38,646 bases of DNA from Bacillota bacterium (GCA_016282255.1 JAEEKE010000135.1:1-38646); one strand, 5' to 3'; shown: positions 1-9,870, numbered from the stretch's first letter. Numbers and translations are program-made. Notes: generated from the sequence alone by a model not told the origin.

Positions 1-2334
1 AACGAGCTGGAGATCAACAGCGGCAGCATCAACGTCACCAGCCAGTCGAACGACGCGATCAAGGCCTCCGACGACACCGAGACGATCGGCAAGCTGACCA
101 TCAGGGGCGGCGAGTTCCATCTCAACGCGGCGGACGAGGGCATCATGGCCAGCGGCTCCGTCACCATCACGGGCGGCACCTTCGATATCGACTGCCAGGG
201 CGACGCAGTCAAGGCCGAGAACGCCGACGAGACCGCGGGCGACCTTTCGATCTGCGGCGGCACCTTCGATATCACCACCCAGTGCGACGGCTTCCAGGCG
301 GCCGGCGCGGCGACCTTCCGCGGCGGCGATATCACCGCCGTATGCTGCGGAGGCTCCTCGAACACCTCCTACGATAAGGACAACGATCCGAGCGCGAAGG
401 GCATCAAGGCCGGCACCGACCTGACCTTCTTCGGCGGCGTCTACAACATCAACTCCGCCGACGACGCGCTCCATTCCAACGGCGATATGACCATCCTCGG
501 CGGCGACTTCACCCTTGCCACCACCGACGACGGCATCCACGCGGACTACACCCTGAACCTCGGCGAATACAACGGCAGTGACGACGACGTGAACCTGACC
601 GTCACCACCTGCTACGAGGGCATCGAGGGCGCGCATATAAACGGTTTTTCCGGCAACTACACGATCTGGACCAATGAGGACTGCATGAACGCCGCGAACT
701 CCGACCTTGGGAACTACGCCTTCACCCTGCGCCTCTGGGGCGGCAATTACTACTGCTACGGCAACACCGGCGACGGCGTCGACTCCAACGGCGAGCTGAC
801 CATCTGCGGCGCCTACGTCGAGGTCTATTCCCCGGGCAACGGCAACGCCGCGCTCGACAGCGACGGCACGATGAGCATCATCGGCAGCACCGTTATGAGC
901 GTCGGAGCCGGCGACATGGTGGAGACCCCGTCCTACGGCATCTACGTCCGCTTCGGCTCATCCGGCGGCTGGGGCGGCGGAGGCTCGAGCATCAGCATCC
1001 AGAACAACGACGTTATCGCCGTCTACAATTCCTCGAATACCAAGCTCTTCGAGAGCACGGTCCATTATCACAACGCGAACCGCACCGGCTCCTGCGTGAT
1101 CTTTGCGAGCCCGCAGCTCTCCTCCGGCCAGACCTATAAGCTCTATAAGAACGGCAGCCAGATCGCGACGGCGACCGCGAGCGGCAGCTCCGGCGGCACG
1201 ATCCCCACGCCCCAGACCGGCGGCGCGGCCGCATGGCAGGCGGTCGGCGAGCTCTCCGAGGCCTATGCCCGCATGACGAGCATGACCCCCGGCGTAGGCG
1301 CGGTCATCACCAACACCAATAACAGCTACGCCCTCACCGGCGGCGCCTCCGTCTCCGGCACCTCCGTGCAGGTCAGCTCCGTGACCGGCGGCTACTCGAT
1401 CACCAACGTCTCCGACGCGAACACCTGGTACCGCAACAACACCGGCAAGCTCTGCTGCACCGTCAACGGCGCCAACTACTACCTCGGCTACACCCAGAGC
1501 GGCAGCGGCTGGAACCCGACCTATGCGATCGCGATGCTGACGAGCGCCGACTCCGCGCCCTCGTGGACGATCACCGCGAACGGCAGCTATGCCCGCATCT
1601 CCACCTCGGCGGGCGAATCCGGCGGCGGCCCCGGCGGCGGCGGCCCCGGCGGCCCGGGCGGCTCGAGGACGCTCTACCTCGCTGCAAGCGGCTCGAGCTT
1701 CACGCTCTCGACCTCCGCTTCCAACCTCTATATCTACGCGCCCGATTCCGCGCTTGCGTCCCTGCAGGGCACGCTCGAATACCTGATCGACACCGACGCG
1801 GGCGAGAGCGTCTCCGAGGCCGAGGTGCTTGCCAATGCGACGATCAGGTTCAAGAGCGGCGCCAACGCCTCCGAGCAGACCCTTGCCTGGACCGACAGCC
1901 GCGTCGAATACGCCTGGAGCCCCGAATTCACCGAGGGCGAGCCCGGCGTCTATGAGCTGAACGTCAGCGTGCTCGGCACCCGCATCGGCGCGATCCGCGT
2001 CATAGCGATCGGCGGCGACCTCGGCAGCACCGCGCCCGAGCCGCCCGAGCTGACGATCCCCGATCCTCCGACCGACGATCCCACCCCGCCTCCGACCGAC
2101 GAGCCCACTCCGCCGCCCACCGAGGAGCCGACCGAGCCCCCGACCGGCCTTATCGGCGACGTGGACTTCGACGGCAGCGTCACCGTGACCGACGCGCTGC
2201 TGATCATGCGCCACGCGATGAACATCATCACCCTCAGCGAGGAAGCGCAGGCCGTGGCGGACGTCGACGGCAGCGGCAGCATCACCGTGACCGACGCGCT
2301 GACCGCGATGCGCATGGCGCTCGGCATCGTCTGA
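1..2334 (+). CDS. Secreted beta-helix-like carbohydrate-binding domain protein (Cthe_2159/DUF4353-like) with C-terminal type I dockerin; 5' end truncated by window edge
   Basis: Frame is open from base 1 (NELEINSGSINVTSQSNDAIKAS...). Repeated GGTFDI/GGDFTL/GGNYY rungs, Gly-rich segment, P/T/E linker, then GDVDFDGSVTVTDALLIMRHAMN...ADVDGSGSITVTDALTAMRMALGIV (duplicated dockerin Ca-binding loop). Confidence 0.8.
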   Translation, partial: NELEINSGSINVTSQSNDAIKASDDTETIGKLTIRGGEFHLNAADEGIMASGSVTITGGTFDIDCQGDAVKAENADETAGDLSICGGTFDITTQCDGFQAAGAATFRGGDITAVCCGGSSNTSYDKDNDPSAKGIKAGTDLTFFGGVYNINSADDALHSNGDMTILGGDFTLATTDDGIHADYTLNLGEYNGSDDDVNLTVTTCYEGIEGAHINGFSGNYTIWTNEDCMNAANSDLGNYAFTLRLWGGNYYCYGNTGDGVDSNGELTICGAYVEVYSPGNGNAALDSDGTMSIIGSTVMSVGAGDMVETPSYGIYVRFGSSGGWGGGGSSISIQNNDVIAVYNSSNTKLFESTVHYHNANRTGSCVIFASPQLSSGQTYKLYKNGSQIATATASGSSGGTIPTPQTGGAAAWQAVGELSEAYARMTSMTPGVGAVITNTNNSYALTGGASVSGTSVQVSSVTGGYSITNVSDANTWYRNNTGKLCCTVNGANYYLGYTQSGSGWNPTYAIAMLTSADSAPSWTITANGSYARISTSAGESGGGPGGGGPGGPGGSRTLYLAASGSSFTLSTSASNLYIYAPDSALASLQGTLEYLIDTDAGESVSEAEVLANATIRFKSGANASEQTLAWTDSRVEYAWSPEFTEGEPGVYELNVSVLGTRIGAIRVIAIGGDLGSTAPEPPELTIPDPPTDDPTPPPTDEPTPPPTEEPTEPPTGLIGDVDFDGSVTVTDALLIMRHAMNIITLSEEAQAVADVDGSGSITVTDALTAMRMALGIV

Positions 2335-2391
2335 GCGGCGAAACAGGCCATCATTCCCTTCGGGGTTTTCATTCAGTGCTTCTCCTTGTAA

Positions 2392-2440
2392 CGGAGCAGG
2401 CGGCGAAACGAAAGGTTTCGCCGCTCTCCGTTTTTGGGGG
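2392..2440 (+). terminator. Intrinsic terminator
   Basis: CGGAG-cagg-CGGCGAAAC-GAAAG-GTTTCGCCG-ct-CTCCG followed by TTTTT. Confidence 0.8.
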
Positions 2441-2549
2441 GATTTTGAAAAATAATGTGGCGGACGCGGCTTCTTTTTGGTATAATATGAGGGAGGATCC
2501 GTTCTAGACCGATGAACGGATAAAAATACTTCCGGGGGATAGAATAAAG

Positions 2550-3191
2550 ATGATCATCGTCGGCATCTGCGGAGGCACGAGCAGCGGCAAATCCACCCTT
2601 GCGAAAAGGATCAAGGCGGGGCTGAGCGCGCGCTGCATCATCCTTAATCAGGACTGCTACTATTTCGACCAGGCGGGCAAGCCCATGGAGGAGAGGGCGA
2701 AGGTGAACTACGATTCGCCCGAGATCTTCGACCACGATCTGCTCTTCGAGGACGTAAGCAGGCTGCGCGAGGGCCAGCCCATCACCACCAAGGGCTACGA
2801 TTTTCCGCATCACTGCCGCGCCGACTCGGACGCGCTGATCGAGCCCCCGGACGTGCTCATCATCGAGGGCATCCACGCCTTCTACGACGAAAGGCTGCTC
2901 GAGCTGATGGATATCAAGGTCTATATGCGTGTGGATACCGATATCTGCCTGCTGCGCAGGATCGACCGCGATATGAAGAAGCGCGGCAGGAGCCTTGAGA
3001 GCATCGCCAACCAGTATCGCGAAACGGTCAAGCCGATGTACGACAAATACATCAGCAAATACATCGACCGCGCCGATTTCGCGGTCATGCGCGGCGGCAA
3101 GAACCTTATGGCCGAGGAAGCGATAACGGCCTATATCGAGAAAAAGCTTTCTCAGCTGGCCGAGGGCGAACCGAAGAGCACCGACGAATGA
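2550..3191 (+). CDS. udk: Uridine kinase
   Basis: MIIVGICGGTSSGKSTLAKRI P-loop, NQDCYYFD, NYDSPEIFDHDLL, IEGIHAF; about 213 aa. TATAAT at 2481-2486 upstream. Confidence 0.9.
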   Translation: MIIVGICGGTSSGKSTLAKRIKAGLSARCIILNQDCYYFDQAGKPMEERAKVNYDSPEIFDHDLLFEDVSRLREGQPITTKGYDFPHHCRADSDALIEPPDVLIIEGIHAFYDERLLELMDIKVYMRVDTDICLLRRIDRDMKKRGRSLESIANQYRETVKPMYDKYISKYIDRADFAVMRGGKNLMAEEAITAYIEKKLSQLAEGEPKSTDE

Positions 3192-3231
3192 ACTTTGGAG
3201 GGCCTTCCCTCCGGGGAGGAGCCCTTGTTCT

Positions 3232-4401
3232 TTGCGTAAGCCCGCTCTTCGGGAACTGACAGAAAAAGCCGCGCTGCCCGTGCTCGCCGTCTGCGCGGGC
3301 GTGCTGTTCTACGAGCTCATCGAAAACATCGGCCCGGCGGCAAGGGCGCTCGGACGCGTGCTGCGCGTGCTCCGCCCCGTGTTTATCGGGATCGCGCTCG
3401 CCTACGCCGTCGGCATCCCCGCGGGATTCTTCGAAAACAAAGTCCTCGGGCGCATGAAGCGCCGCCGCGCCGCCGCACTGATCTCGGCCGCCGCCGCGTA
3501 TTCTCTTGTGCTCGGCGTGCTCGCGCTCGTGCTGCTGCTCGCCGTACCGAGGGCGATCGAGGGCGCTTCGGCCCTTATATCCAACCTCGGCGAATTCATG
3601 GGCGCCTGCTCGGAACGCATCCCCGGGCTGCTTGCGAGGGTCTACCCGGGCGAAGCGGCGCATCAGGCGGCGCAGAAGGCCGCCGAGCTCGTGGGCGCGC
3701 TGGCCGAAAGGCTGGGGGAGAAAGCGCTGTCGGCGCTGCCGAAGCTCTATGAGCACGCGGCCGCGGCGTTCGGATTCATAGCGGACGCCTTCCTTGCGGC
3801 GACGCTGAGCGTCTATCTTCTGATCGACAAGAACAGGCTGCTCGCCCATGCGCGCCGCACATTGCGTGCATTGCTGGGCGAAAGAAACTCCGGGCGGCTG
3901 CTCGGGCTCTGCTCCTTTTTAAACCGCACCTTCCGCGGGTACCTCTCGGGGCAGCTTATAAGCTGCATCGCGCTCGGCGCGGGCTGCTGGCTCGGGATGA
4001 GGCTGTTTAAAATGCCGTACCCCGAGCTGATCTCGCTGCTGACGGCGGTCTTCGCGCTGATACCGATCCTCGGGCCGTGGCTGAGCACGCTCGCCGGGGC
4101 GCTGATCATTCTCGTTTCGGGCGGGCCGGGCCTTGCGCTCCGCTTCGCGGCGCTGATACTCGTGCTCCAGCAGCTCGAGAACAGCTTCATCAGCCCGCGG
4201 CTCGTAGGCCCCGCGGTCGGGCTTTCGGGCGCGTGGGTGCTGCTCGGCGTCATCGTCGGAGGAGGGCTGTTCGGCGTGACGGGCCTGCTGCTCAGCGTGC
4301 CGGTCACGGCGGTGCTCTATCGGCTCGCGGCGAACAGGATCAACGCGCGCGTAAGGCGGCGCGCCCCCGGCCGAGACCCCGGGGGAATGACGCAGATATA
4401 A
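3232..4401 (+). CDS. AI-2E family transporter (polytopic membrane permease)
   Basis: Multiple hydrophobic helices; C-terminal LISLLTAVFALIPILGPWLSTLAG...QQLENSFISPRLVGPAVGLSGAWVLLGVIVGGGLFGVTGLLLSVPVTAV typical of the family. TTG start assumed. Confidence 0.85.
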   Translation: MRKPALRELTEKAALPVLAVCAGVLFYELIENIGPAARALGRVLRVLRPVFIGIALAYAVGIPAGFFENKVLGRMKRRRAAALISAAAAYSLVLGVLALVLLLAVPRAIEGASALISNLGEFMGACSERIPGLLARVYPGEAAHQAAQKAAELVGALAERLGEKALSALPKLYEHAAAAFGFIADAFLAATLSVYLLIDKNRLLAHARRTLRALLGERNSGRLLGLCSFLNRTFRGYLSGQLISCIALGAGCWLGMRLFKMPYPELISLLTAVFALIPILGPWLSTLAGALIILVSGGPGLALRFAALILVLQQLENSFISPRLVGPAVGLSGAWVLLGVIVGGGLFGVTGLLLSVPVTAVLYRLAANRINARVRRRAPGRDPGGMTQI

Positions 4402-4408
4402 TAAAAGT

Positions 4409-5005
4409 ATGGAAAACACAGCAAGCAAAATAGAAAACAGCCCGGAAACGGCGGGGGAGAAGCGGAGAGCCCATCCCTTCAAGCACCTGAGTGTTGTAAC
4501 GAAGCACCGCAGCGCCGTGTTCGTGCACTGCGTGCGCGCGGGCATACCCTGGCGCGGCTTCTGGCACGACGTGTCCAAGCTCTCCCCGCAGGAGTTCATC
4601 CCCAGCATGAAGCATTTCGCCGGCACGCGCAGCCCGAACGAGCTCGAGCGCGCCGACTACGGCTATTCCCTCGCCTGGATGCACCACAAGGGGCGCAACC
4701 GCCATCATTTCGAGTACTGGACCGATTATGATCCGGTCACGAAGGCGATGAGCCCGGTCAAGATGCCGCTCGTGTTCGTGGTGGAGATGTTCTGCGACCG
4801 CGTCGGCGCCTCGAAGACCTATAAGGGCAGGGACTATACCGACGCCTCGGCCTACGAATACTTCATCCGCGGCAAGGCCAAGGACCGCATGCACCCCGAG
4901 ACCGCGAGGCTGCTCGAAAGGCTGCTCGTCATGCTGCGCGACGAGGGCGAGAAAAAGACATTCCGCTATATAAGAAAGGAACTGCTCCCGAAAAAGAAAT
5001 ACTGA
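4409..5005 (+). CDS. DUF5662 family protein
   Basis: HPFKHLSVVTKHRSAVFVHCVRAGIPWRGFWHDVSKLSPQEF...AWMHHKGRNRHHFEYWTDY, a His/Asp-rich pattern of this family. Confidence 0.8.
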   Translation: MENTASKIENSPETAGEKRRAHPFKHLSVVTKHRSAVFVHCVRAGIPWRGFWHDVSKLSPQEFIPSMKHFAGTRSPNELERADYGYSLAWMHHKGRNRHHFEYWTDYDPVTKAMSPVKMPLVFVVEMFCDRVGASKTYKGRDYTDASAYEYFIRGKAKDRMHPETARLLERLLVMLRDEGEKKTFRYIRKELLPKKKY

Positions 5006-5010
5006 ATAAG

Positions 5011-5050
5011 AACCGCGTCCGTTCACCAAGGGGCGCGGTTTTGTTTTTTT
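5011..5050 (+). terminator. Intrinsic terminator
   Basis: AACCGCG ... CGCGGTT followed by TTGTTTTTTT. Confidence 0.75.
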
Positions 5051-5079
5051 GACGCGGGCTTTCCGCCTCTTTCTTTCTC

Positions 5080-5107
5080 TTGACATTTTTTATAATGGAA
5101 TTATAAT
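5080..5107 (+). promoter_or_regulatory. Sigma-A-type promoter for the ABC exporter operon
   Basis: TTGACA(5080-5085)-N16-TATAAT(5102-5107). Confidence 0.7.
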
Positions 5108-5189
5108 GATATTACTAATATGAAGGTCCGGCCGACGCGCAGGGAGAGAGCAGTGTTGCCTCCGGCGCCGGCGGCGGAAGGAGAATCGT

Positions 5190-6962
5190 TTGATATTCGG
5201 AAAACACATCAACCGCTACTATCTAAAGTATGCACCGCTGCTCATGCTCGGCGCGATCGCACTGATCCTGGTAGACTATTTCCAGCTCATCATCCCCAAC
5301 CTGTACGGCATGCTGATCGACGGCCTCAACACCGGCTTCGTCGATTATCACGGCGTGCGCATGGCGTTCGGGCTCGATTTCCTGCTCGATAAGATCTGCC
5401 TGCCCATCGTCGGCATAATCGTGGTCATGGTCATCGGGCGCTTTTTATGGCGCGTCTGCTTCTTCGGCTCCGCGATCCGCGTGGAGACGGATATCCGCAT
5501 AAAGATGTTCGACCACTGCAAGGACCTTTCGCGCGATTATTATCAGGTCAACAAGGTCGGCAACCTGATGAGTCTGTTCACCAACGACCTCGACACCATC
5601 CAGGAATGCTTCGGCGACGGCCTGCTGATGTTCTTCGACGCGCTGTTCCTCGGCATCCTCGGCTTCTACAATATGTGGCGCATGGACGTGGGGCTGACGC
5701 TGCTGACGCTGATCCCGCTCTTTTTGATACTGATGATCGGCACCTTCATGGGCAAGGCCATGATGAAGCAGTGGGAGCGCCGCCAGCAGGCGTTCTCCAA
5801 CCTCTCCGATTTCGCGCAGGAGAGCTTCTCGGGCTACGCGGTCATAAAGGCGTTCGTCAAGGAGCTCAAGCAGCTGCTCGCGTTCCGCAAGCTCAACGTC
5901 GAGAACGAGAACATGAACATCGACTACACCAAGATCTCCACCCTGATGCACGTGCTGATCGTCACACTCGTCGAGACCGTCATCTGCGTCATCCTCGGCT
6001 ACGGCGGCTATCTTGTGTATAAGGGCACGTTCAGCGCGGGCCGCCTGGTCGAATACATCGGCTATTTCACCTCCGTCGTCTGGCCCGTCATGGCCGTCTC
6101 GATGCTGATAGAGAAGAGCGCCCGCGGCAAGGCCTCAATGAAACGCGTTTCCGAGCTGCTTGAGGCCGAGATCACCGTTCACGACCGCGAGGGCGCGGAG
6201 GACATCGGCGAGGTGAAGGGCGATATCGAGTTCCGCGACCTCACCTTCCGCTACCCCGACGGCGAGTTCGACGCGCTCGAGCACGTTTCGTTCAAAATCA
6301 ACGCGGGCGAGAGCGTGGGCCTGGTGGGCAAGACCGGCGCGGGCAAGACAACGCTCGTGGACCTGATCCTGCGCACCTACAACGTGCCCGACGGCACGCT
6401 GTTCATCGACGGCAGGGACGTCAATTCCGTCATGATCCGCTCGGTGCGCGAGGGCTGCGCCTACGTGCCGCAGGATAATTTCCTGTTCAGCGACACGATC
6501 TCAAACAACATCAATTTCGCGTTCGACGATAAGGACGAGGCCGCCGTGGAGCATTCGGCATGGCTCGCCGACGTGCACGACAATATCGCGGAGTTCAAGG
6601 AAAAATACGAGACGATCCTCGGCGAGAGGGGCGTCACGGTCTCGGGCGGGCAGAAGCAGCGCATCTCGATCGCCCGCGCGCTGATGAAGAACGCGCCGAT
6701 CCTGATCCTCGACGACTCGGTCTCCGCGGTCGATACCGACACCGAAAAGGTCATATTGAAGAACCTGCGCGAGAGCAGGGCGGGCAAGACCACGATCCTG
6801 ATCGCGCACCGCATCTCCACCATAAAGGATCTCGACAAGATCGTCTTCGTTGAGGACGGAAGGGTCACGGCCGTCGGCTCGCACGACGAGCTGCTCGTCT
6901 CCTGCCCCGAATACGCCCGGATGGTCGAACTGCAGCGCCTCGAAGAAGAGGCCGCGAAATGA
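5190..6962 (+). CDS. ABC exporter subunit (TMD-NBD), degenerate-site half of a heterodimer
   Basis: Walker A GKTGAGKTT, signature VSGGQKQR, Walker B ILILDDSVSAVD (Asp at catalytic Glu position), H-loop IAHRIST; N-terminal 6-TM domain. Confidence 0.9.
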   Translation: MIFGKHINRYYLKYAPLLMLGAIALILVDYFQLIIPNLYGMLIDGLNTGFVDYHGVRMAFGLDFLLDKICLPIVGIIVVMVIGRFLWRVCFFGSAIRVETDIRIKMFDHCKDLSRDYYQVNKVGNLMSLFTNDLDTIQECFGDGLLMFFDALFLGILGFYNMWRMDVGLTLLTLIPLFLILMIGTFMGKAMMKQWERRQQAFSNLSDFAQESFSGYAVIKAFVKELKQLLAFRKLNVENENMNIDYTKISTLMHVLIVTLVETVICVILGYGGYLVYKGTFSAGRLVEYIGYFTSVVWPVMAVSMLIEKSARGKASMKRVSELLEAEITVHDREGAEDIGEVKGDIEFRDLTFRYPDGEFDALEHVSFKINAGESVGLVGKTGAGKTTLVDLILRTYNVPDGTLFIDGRDVNSVMIRSVREGCAYVPQDNFLFSDTISNNINFAFDDKDEAAVEHSAWLADVHDNIAEFKEKYETILGERGVTVSGGQKQRISIARALMKNAPILILDDSVSAVDTDTEKVILKNLRESRAGKTTILIAHRISTIKDLDKIVFVEDGRVTAVGSHDELLVSCPEYARMVELQRLEEEAAK

Positions 6963-8887
6963 GGGAGGTGAAAGCAATGCACGACTATTATCCCATCCTC
7001 CTCGGCGGCGCCATCATCGGCGTCATCTCGATAGTCCTCATCATCGCCTACGCCTCCATCAAGGACAAGAAGCAGGCCATCGGCTTCGACCGCCATATGA
7101 AGGACGGCGAGATCGTCCGCCGCCTGCTCCGCTACGCCAAGCCCTATGCCGGCAGCTTCATCTTCGTCGGCTTCATAGTGCTGGTCGGCATCGCGTACGA
7201 TATCGCCTCCCCGATGATCATCGGCCGCATCACCGAGCTGATCAAGGGCGAGTTCGAGCTGCCGCCGCTGTTCCGCCTGGTCGCGATCTACGCGAGCATC
7301 CTGATCGTTTCGATGATCTGCACCTACGTGCAGGCCGTCACGCTGCAGCGGGTCGGGCAGAAGATCATCTCCGGCATGCGCGAGGATCTGTTCACGCATA
7401 TCGAGTCCCTCTCCCACGAGCAGATGAACTCTATCCCCGTCGGCAAGCTCGTCACGAGGACCACGAACGACACCAACGCGATCTCGCTGATGTTCACGAC
7501 GCTGCTCGTCAACCTCGTGAAAAACATGTTCGTCATCGTCGGCGTGCTCGCCGCGATGCTCGCCCTCAACTACGAGCTGACGCTGATGGTGCTCTGCTTC
7601 GTGCCCTTCGTGGTGCTCTTCACCGTCATCTTCCGCAAATTCGCCCGCCGCGCCTACCGCAAGGTCAAGGACAGGACGACCGATATAAACACCTATCTTT
7701 CCGAGAACCTCTCCGGCATCAAGATCACGCAGATCTTCAACCGCGAGGGCGAGAAGCTGCGCGACTTCTCCGAGAAGAGCCGCGGCCTCGGCAAGGCCAA
7801 GCGCGAGCAGATAACCGTGTTCGGCATCTTCCGTCCGCTCGTCTACATGCTCTATATCAGCTCCGTGCTCGCCCTGTTCTACCTCGGCGGCAAGGGGTAT
7901 CTGGACGGCACGAGCTTCCTGGGGCAGACGCTCAAGGCCAGCACGATCGTCAGCTTCTATATGTACATCAATAAGTTCTTCCGCCCGATCCAGGAGCTTG
8001 CCGAGCAGTTCAACTGGCTGCAGAGCGCCTTCGCCTCGGCCGAGAAGGTCTTTACGATCATGGATATCGAGCCCGCGCTCACCGACGCGCCCGACGCGAT
8101 CGAGCTCGACACCGTCCGCGGCGAGATCGAGTTCCGCGACGTGTGGTTCAGCTACATCCCCGACGAGTGGGTGCTCAAGGGCGTTTCGTTCCACGTCATG
8201 CCCGACCAGACCGTCGCCTTCGTCGGCGCGACCGGCAGCGGCAAGGCGACGATCCTTTCGCTGATCTGCCGCAACTACGAGTTCCAGAAGGGCGAGATCC
8301 TTATCGACGGGATCGATATCCGCAAGATCAAGGCGCAGTCGCTGAGGAAGCATTTCGGCCAGATGCTGCAGGACGTGTTCCTCTTCTCCGGCACGATCAG
8401 GAGCAATATCCTGCTCGATAAGGACGGCGTTTCGGACGAGGAGGTCATGGAAGCCTGCCGCTACGTCAACGCCGACCACTTCATCGACCGCCTCGAGAAC
8501 GGGCTGGACGAGATCGTGCGCGAGCGCGGCAACAATTTCTCCGCCGGCCAGAGGCAGCTTCTGAGCTTTGCGCGCACGCTGATCCACCGCCCGGAGGTCA
8601 TGATCCTCGACGAGGCGACCGCGAATATCGACACCGAGACCGAGGTGCTGATCCAGGATTCGCTCGAGAAGATGATGAATATCGGCACGATGCTGATCGT
8701 CGCCCACCGGCTCTCGACCATACAGCATGCGGACAATATCATCGTGCTCTCCAAGGGCGAGATCGTGGAGCAGGGCAGCCACCACGAGCTGCTCGCGAAG
8801 CGCGGCAAATACTACGCGCTCTATACCCTCCAGTTCGAGAAGGAGAAGGAAAAGGAGAAGCAGCAGCTCTCGAGAGCGAAAAACTGA
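6959..8887 (+). CDS. ABC exporter subunit (TMD-NBD), partner half; variant Walker A (GKA)
   Basis: Overlaps the previous gene by 4 bp (ATGA). GATGSGKATI, QDVFLFSGTI, FSAGQRQL, MILDEATANID, VAHRLST. Confidence 0.9.
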   Translation: MREVKAMHDYYPILLGGAIIGVISIVLIIAYASIKDKKQAIGFDRHMKDGEIVRRLLRYAKPYAGSFIFVGFIVLVGIAYDIASPMIIGRITELIKGEFELPPLFRLVAIYASILIVSMICTYVQAVTLQRVGQKIISGMREDLFTHIESLSHEQMNSIPVGKLVTRTTNDTNAISLMFTTLLVNLVKNMFVIVGVLAAMLALNYELTLMVLCFVPFVVLFTVIFRKFARRAYRKVKDRTTDINTYLSENLSGIKITQIFNREGEKLRDFSEKSRGLGKAKREQITVFGIFRPLVYMLYISSVLALFYLGGKGYLDGTSFLGQTLKASTIVSFYMYINKFFRPIQELAEQFNWLQSAFASAEKVFTIMDIEPALTDAPDAIELDTVRGEIEFRDVWFSYIPDEWVLKGVSFHVMPDQTVAFVGATGSGKATILSLICRNYEFQKGEILIDGIDIRKIKAQSLRKHFGQMLQDVFLFSGTIRSNILLDKDGVSDEEVMEACRYVNADHFIDRLENGLDEIVRERGNNFSAGQRQLLSFARTLIHRPEVMILDEATANIDTETEVLIQDSLEKMMNIGTMLIVAHRLSTIQHADNIIVLSKGEIVEQGSHHELLAKRGKYYALYTLQFEKEKEKEKQQLSRAKN

Positions 8888-8898
8888 CGGGAAAGCGG

Positions 8899-8932
8899 CG
8901 GCGTTTCGAAGGAGGCACCGCCGTTTTTTTGT
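8899..8932 (+). terminator. Probable intrinsic terminator
   Basis: GGCGG...CCGCCG followed by TTTTTTTG just after the ABC gene stop. Confidence 0.55.
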
Positions 8933-8959
8933 TGACAAAAAAATATACCGCCGTATAAT
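8932..8959 (+). promoter_or_regulatory. Sigma-A-type promoter
   Basis: TTGACA(8932-8937)-N16-TATAAT(8954-8959), upstream of the lipoprotein at 9025. Confidence 0.7.
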
Positions 8960-9024
8960 AAGAGCAAGGCAAGCGTATATCGGGCCTCGGCCCGATCGAA
9001 AAACAGCAAAAGGAGGCACATATT

Positions 9025-9519
9025 ATGTCATCAACAGGAAAAACGGCCGGCCGCGGTCCTAAAGGCGGCGGAGCGAAATGCATCCTCTGCATGCTGCTGA
9101 TCGCCGTATTCTTTACAGCCGGCTGCGCGGCGCCGAAGGAGCCCGCAGCGCCCGTATCCGGAAAATACTGCGTGCTCGGCGCGGACGGGGAGAGGACCTT
9201 CCCGGAGTGGACTGCGCTCAGCTTCGATTTTGAAAACGGCAGCTTCAAATTCGGCAAGCCTTTTACCGATTCCTCCTGGCTTAGGGTCGGCGAGCTGACG
9301 GTCGAGGGGAACCGCATCACAGCCGTTTCGAACAGGCAGAAAGCCGTCATGGAGGGCGATCAGATGAAGGTCGAGGGCTACTATACCTGGATCTTCGAGC
9401 TTGAGGCCGACGGCAGGCTGCGCTTCATCGAGGAGGGCTCCGATACCTTCGACGTCTACGGCACTCAGCTTAATAAGGACAGCATACTCGTCCGTATCGG
9501 CGATCCGGACGGCGACTGA
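9025..9519 (+). CDS. Small lipoprotein of unknown function
   Basis: Signal peptide with lipobox (ILCMLLIAVFFTAGC); AGGAGG-type RBS upstream. Confidence 0.7.
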   Translation: MSSTGKTAGRGPKGGGAKCILCMLLIAVFFTAGCAAPKEPAAPVSGKYCVLGADGERTFPEWTALSFDFENGSFKFGKPFTDSSWLRVGELTVEGNRITAVSNRQKAVMEGDQMKVEGYYTWIFELEADGRLRFIEEGSDTFDVYGTQLNKDSILVRIGDPDGD

Positions 9520-9539
9520 TCGAACAGCATATTTTAAAG

Positions 9540-9565
9540 GCGGGGAGAGCCCCGCTTTTTGTTTT
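9540..9565 (+). terminator. Intrinsic terminator
   Basis: GCGGGG-AGAG-CCCCGC-TTTTTGTTTT. Confidence 0.8.
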
Positions 9566-9578
9566 GTGCGCAGCGCTC

Positions 9579-9672
9579 TGCACCAATGGGGACGGTTCTC
9601 TTTGGTGCAATATGCAGCATGAAGTTGGTTTTAGCCCGCCCTGCACCAAAGAGAACCGTCCCCATTGGTGCA
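9579..9672. repeat. Perfect 31-bp inverted repeat with 32-bp spacer; each arm has 8-bp inverted termini (REP/MITE-like)
   Basis: 9579-9609 TGCACCAATGGGGACGGTTCTCTTTGGTGCA and 9642-9672 TGCACCAAAGAGAACCGTCCCCATTGGTGCA are exact reverse complements. Confidence 0.95.
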
Positions 9673-9742
9673 CCCGTCCGGCCCGTTTTCCCTGCAAAAA
9701 GAAAGATATACCGAGTTTTCCTTGCTTTTGGCAATTATTTCG

Positions 9743-9771
9743 TTGACTTTTACTGTGTCGAGGTCTATAAT
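9743..9771 (+). promoter_or_regulatory. Sigma-A-type promoter for rny
   Basis: TTGACT(9743-9748)-N17-TATAAT(9766-9771). Confidence 0.65.
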
Positions 9772-9870
9772 AAACTGAATGCCTGTATGCTGCCGAAGCT
9801 GTAGCCGGGTTTGCTGTGCCGGTGAGGGCGGAGGAGCGGTGCATTAAATATATAACAGGAGGTGAATTCT

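Noticed and set aside
958-2214. 418-aa minus-strand ORF opposite the dockerin protein
   Set aside because: Composition-driven (Gly/Arg/Ala/Val) shadow ORF without recognisable motifs; the plus strand encodes a coherent protein.
6461-9019. 852-aa ORF on the minus strand opposite the second ABC exporter gene
   Set aside because: Low-complexity Asp/Glu/His/Leu/Val-rich translation with no domain motifs, a typical antisense shadow ORF of GC-rich coding DNA; the plus-strand frame has clear ABC motifs.
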